The notes beneath the pieces are model-generated. The model was not told where the DNA came from and did not search any database. It saw only the letters and a list, made by a program, of their open reading frames with translations. From NCBI GenBank assembly GCA_041396905.1, contig JAWKXQ010000002.1, positions 1 to 64,000 on the forward strand: 64,000 nucleotides of DNA, written 5' to 3'. The translations under genes and the position numbers were made by a program. This DNA comes from JACXVD01 sp020446665. GTDB taxonomy: Bacteria; Pseudomonadota; Alphaproteobacteria; Sphingomonadales; Sphingomonadaceae. Below, piece after piece: positions 62,640 through 64,000 of this stretch; within the stretch, counting starts at the first letter, position 1; each line of letters begins with the position of its first letter.

Positions 62640-63562
62640 GTTCCAATCCCAGCTGGACAGAGCGCCTGTTTGGCGGTTTCCGCAAGACATCGGAGCGGCT
62701 TTCCGAAAACCTCACCGGGGTTGTCGGCACGGCAAAGCTTGATGATGCCACGCTCGACACTGTCGAAGATGCGCTGATCCTGTCCGATCTCGGCCCTGCC
62801 GCCGCTGCACGCATCCGCGCAAAGCTGGCGGAAAAGCGCTTTGGCCTGAACATTACCGAACGGGAATTGAAGGAAGCCGTGGCAGAGGAAATTGCCGCGA
62901 TCCTGCGCCCGGTGGCGAAACCACTGGAAGTCACTGCCTTCCCCCGCCCGCAGGTCATTCTGGTGATCGGGGTCAATGGCTCAGGCAAGACCACCACCAT
63001 CGCCAAGCTCGCGCATCTGTTGCAGGAAGATGATTATGGCGTGATGCTGGCCGCAGGCGACACGTTCCGCGCCGCCGCCATAGGCCAGCTCGCCACCTGG
63101 GCAGAGCGGATCAATGTCCCCATCATCCGCGGCCCCGAAGGCGGCGATCCGGCCAGCATCGTGTTCGATGCGGTCAAGGAAGCGACCGATACCGGGATCG
63201 ACGCGCTGATCGTGGACACGGCGGGCCGGCTGCAGAACAAGCGCGAATTGATGGACGAACTCTCCAAGATTCGCCGCGTGCTGGGCCGCCTGAATGAAGA
63301 GGCCCCGCATGATGTGGTGCTGGTGCTGGATGCCACCAATGGCCAGAATGCGCTGAGCCAGATCGAAGTGTTCAAGGAAGTGGCAGGCGTGACCGGCCTG
63401 ATCATGACCAAGCTGGACGGCACCGCACGCGGCGGTGTGCTGGTGGCAGCGGCGGAGCAATATGGCTTGCCCATCCATGCCATTGGCGTTGGCGAGAAGA
63501 TTGACGATCTGCGCCCCTTCGACCCCGATCTGGTCGCACGCGTGATTGCAGGAGTGGCGTAA
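62636..63562 (+). CDS. ftsY: signal recognition particle receptor FtsY
   Basis: A 308-residue SRP-type GTPase: N domain (SWTERLFGGFRKTSERLSENLTGVVG...LDTVEDALILSDLG) and G domain with GVNGSGKTTTIAKLA, DTFRAAAIGQLATWAERINVPII, IVDTAGRLQNKRELMDEL and TKLDGTARGG. It guides ribosomes carrying membrane proteins to the translocon. The long acidic A domain of E. coli FtsY is absent, usual in alphaproteobacteria. Start GTG 62636, overlapping the mtaB stop. Confidence 0.97.
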   Translation: MSSNPSWTERLFGGFRKTSERLSENLTGVVGTAKLDDATLDTVEDALILSDLGPAAAARIRAKLAEKRFGLNITERELKEAVAEEIAAILRPVAKPLEVTAFPRPQVILVIGVNGSGKTTTIAKLAHLLQEDDYGVMLAAGDTFRAAAIGQLATWAERINVPIIRGPEGGDPASIVFDAVKEATDTGIDALIVDTAGRLQNKRELMDELSKIRRVLGRLNEEAPHDVVLVLDATNGQNALSQIEVFKEVAGVTGLIMTKLDGTARGGVLVAAAEQYGLPIHAIGVGEKIDDLRPFDPDLVARVIAGVA

Positions 63563-64000
63563 TGACAGAGGAAAGCAAGGCTCCGGAGAAAAAGGGTTCC
63601 GGCTGGCTGAGCGTAGCGATTGATTACGGCCCGCTGGTCGTGTTCCTGCTGGCCTATCGCATGTTCTCGCCCGCAGACAGCGAGGACATGGTCGGCACGG
63701 TGCTGGCAGTGATCAAGAGCACGGGCACCTTTATCGTCGCAGCGCTGATCGCGCTTGCCCTGTCGCGGATCCTGCTGGGCAAGATTTCGCGCATGTTGTG
63801 GCTTTCCACTGTGCTGATCGTGGGCTTTGGCGGGCTGACGATCCTGCTGCGCGATCCGCTCTATGTGCAGCTCAAGCCCACGGTCCTCTATGTCTTTTTC
63901 GGCCTTGTCCTGCTGGGTGGCTGGCTGAGGGGCAAGGCCTTCCTGCAATGGTTGCTGGAGGCGGCGTTTGAAGGGCTGTCCGAGGAAGGCTGGCTGAAAC
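63562..64000 (+). CDS. yciB: inner membrane septation protein (YciB/IspZ), 5' part, cut by window edge
   Basis: Starts at ATG 63562 overlapping the ftsY stop (TAATG) and encodes 146 codons to the window end. WLSVAIDYGPLVVFLLAYRMFSPADSEDMV, repeated hydrophobic helices and VLYVFFGLVLLGGWLRGKAFLQWLLEAAFEGLSEEGWLK are typical of YciB, an inner membrane protein linked to septation and envelope integrity. The last ~55 residues are beyond the window. Confidence 0.93.
   Translation, partial: MTEESKAPEKKGSGWLSVAIDYGPLVVFLLAYRMFSPADSEDMVGTVLAVIKSTGTFIVAALIALALSRILLGKISRMLWLSTVLIVGFGGLTILLRDPLYVQLKPTVLYVFFGLVLLGGWLRGKAFLQWLLEAAFEGLSEEGWLK

Overview
The window reads as ordinary chromosome of a GC-rich alphaproteobacterium, most likely an order Sphingomonadales member (Erythrobacter/Novosphingobium-like). 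The basis is the family content: a CckA-type hybrid kinase, MipZ, DUF4169, DUF2062, a GTTC-N7-GTTC LexA box before recA, and the closely packed alphaproteobacterial housekeeping blocks. Genus assignment is inference; there is no rRNA gene in the window.

Layout. 1-9.7 kb is mostly minus strand: 5' part of alaS, a methyltransferase, recA with its SOS box, two adjacent secreted DUF4139 proteins, the hybrid kinase cckA coupled to a DUF2062 membrane protein, and smpB. 9.8-14.8 kb is a plus-strand block of three hydrolases (aspartoacylase-like, amidohydrolase, S9 peptidase) sitting between smpB and dapA. 15.8-18.7 kb has a lytic transglycosylase, greB and two small genes; 18.7-21.1 kb a YqiJ/flotillin pair. 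At 21.8-22.1 kb there is a 270-bp element with near-perfect terminal inverted repeats. 22.1-27.6 kb is a chain of seven genes, nearly all joined by 4-nt overlaps (rlmN, methyltransferase, MOSC protein, Popeye-like cNMP protein, SDR, cytochrome b, molybdopterin lipoprotein). 27.7-33 kb holds a DUF1801 gene, a CFA-synthase-like enzyme, a caspase-like protein, an acyltransferase and an AT-rich orphan lipoprotein. argG (33.2-34.4 kb) is followed by an 800-bp gene-free stretch that looks like a structured RNA, then rlpA.

36.4-40.1 kb is an IclR-regulated lower meta-cleavage module (hydratase, acetaldehyde dehydrogenase, hydroxy-oxovalerate aldolase) without a ring-cleavage enzyme. A tRNA-Met, a second Popeye-like gene and a 2'-5' RNA ligase family gene follow. 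At 41.8-44.1 kb mltG and fabF are both broken by many small indels next to an intact acpP; this looks more like poor sequence than biology. 44.5-57.1 kb carries a TPR protein, a CHASE8-like/GGDEF protein, aspS, rnd-oxyR, mipZ, a PilZ protein, pgsA, an LplT-like transporter, a ThDP enzyme and an EVE protein. 57.2-60.6 kb is a GGDEF-EAL gene that was cut by a complete IS1380-type element (1670 bp, 5-bp target duplication TTCAA). The window ends in dapF-mtaB-ftsY-yciB, a translationally coupled housekeeping operon.

No CRISPR array, phage or defence system was recognised. The points most worth a second look are the putative RNA after argG, the paired bacterial Popeye-like proteins, the molybdoenzyme operon, the MITE-like element, the indel cluster in fabF/mltG and the IS insertion.
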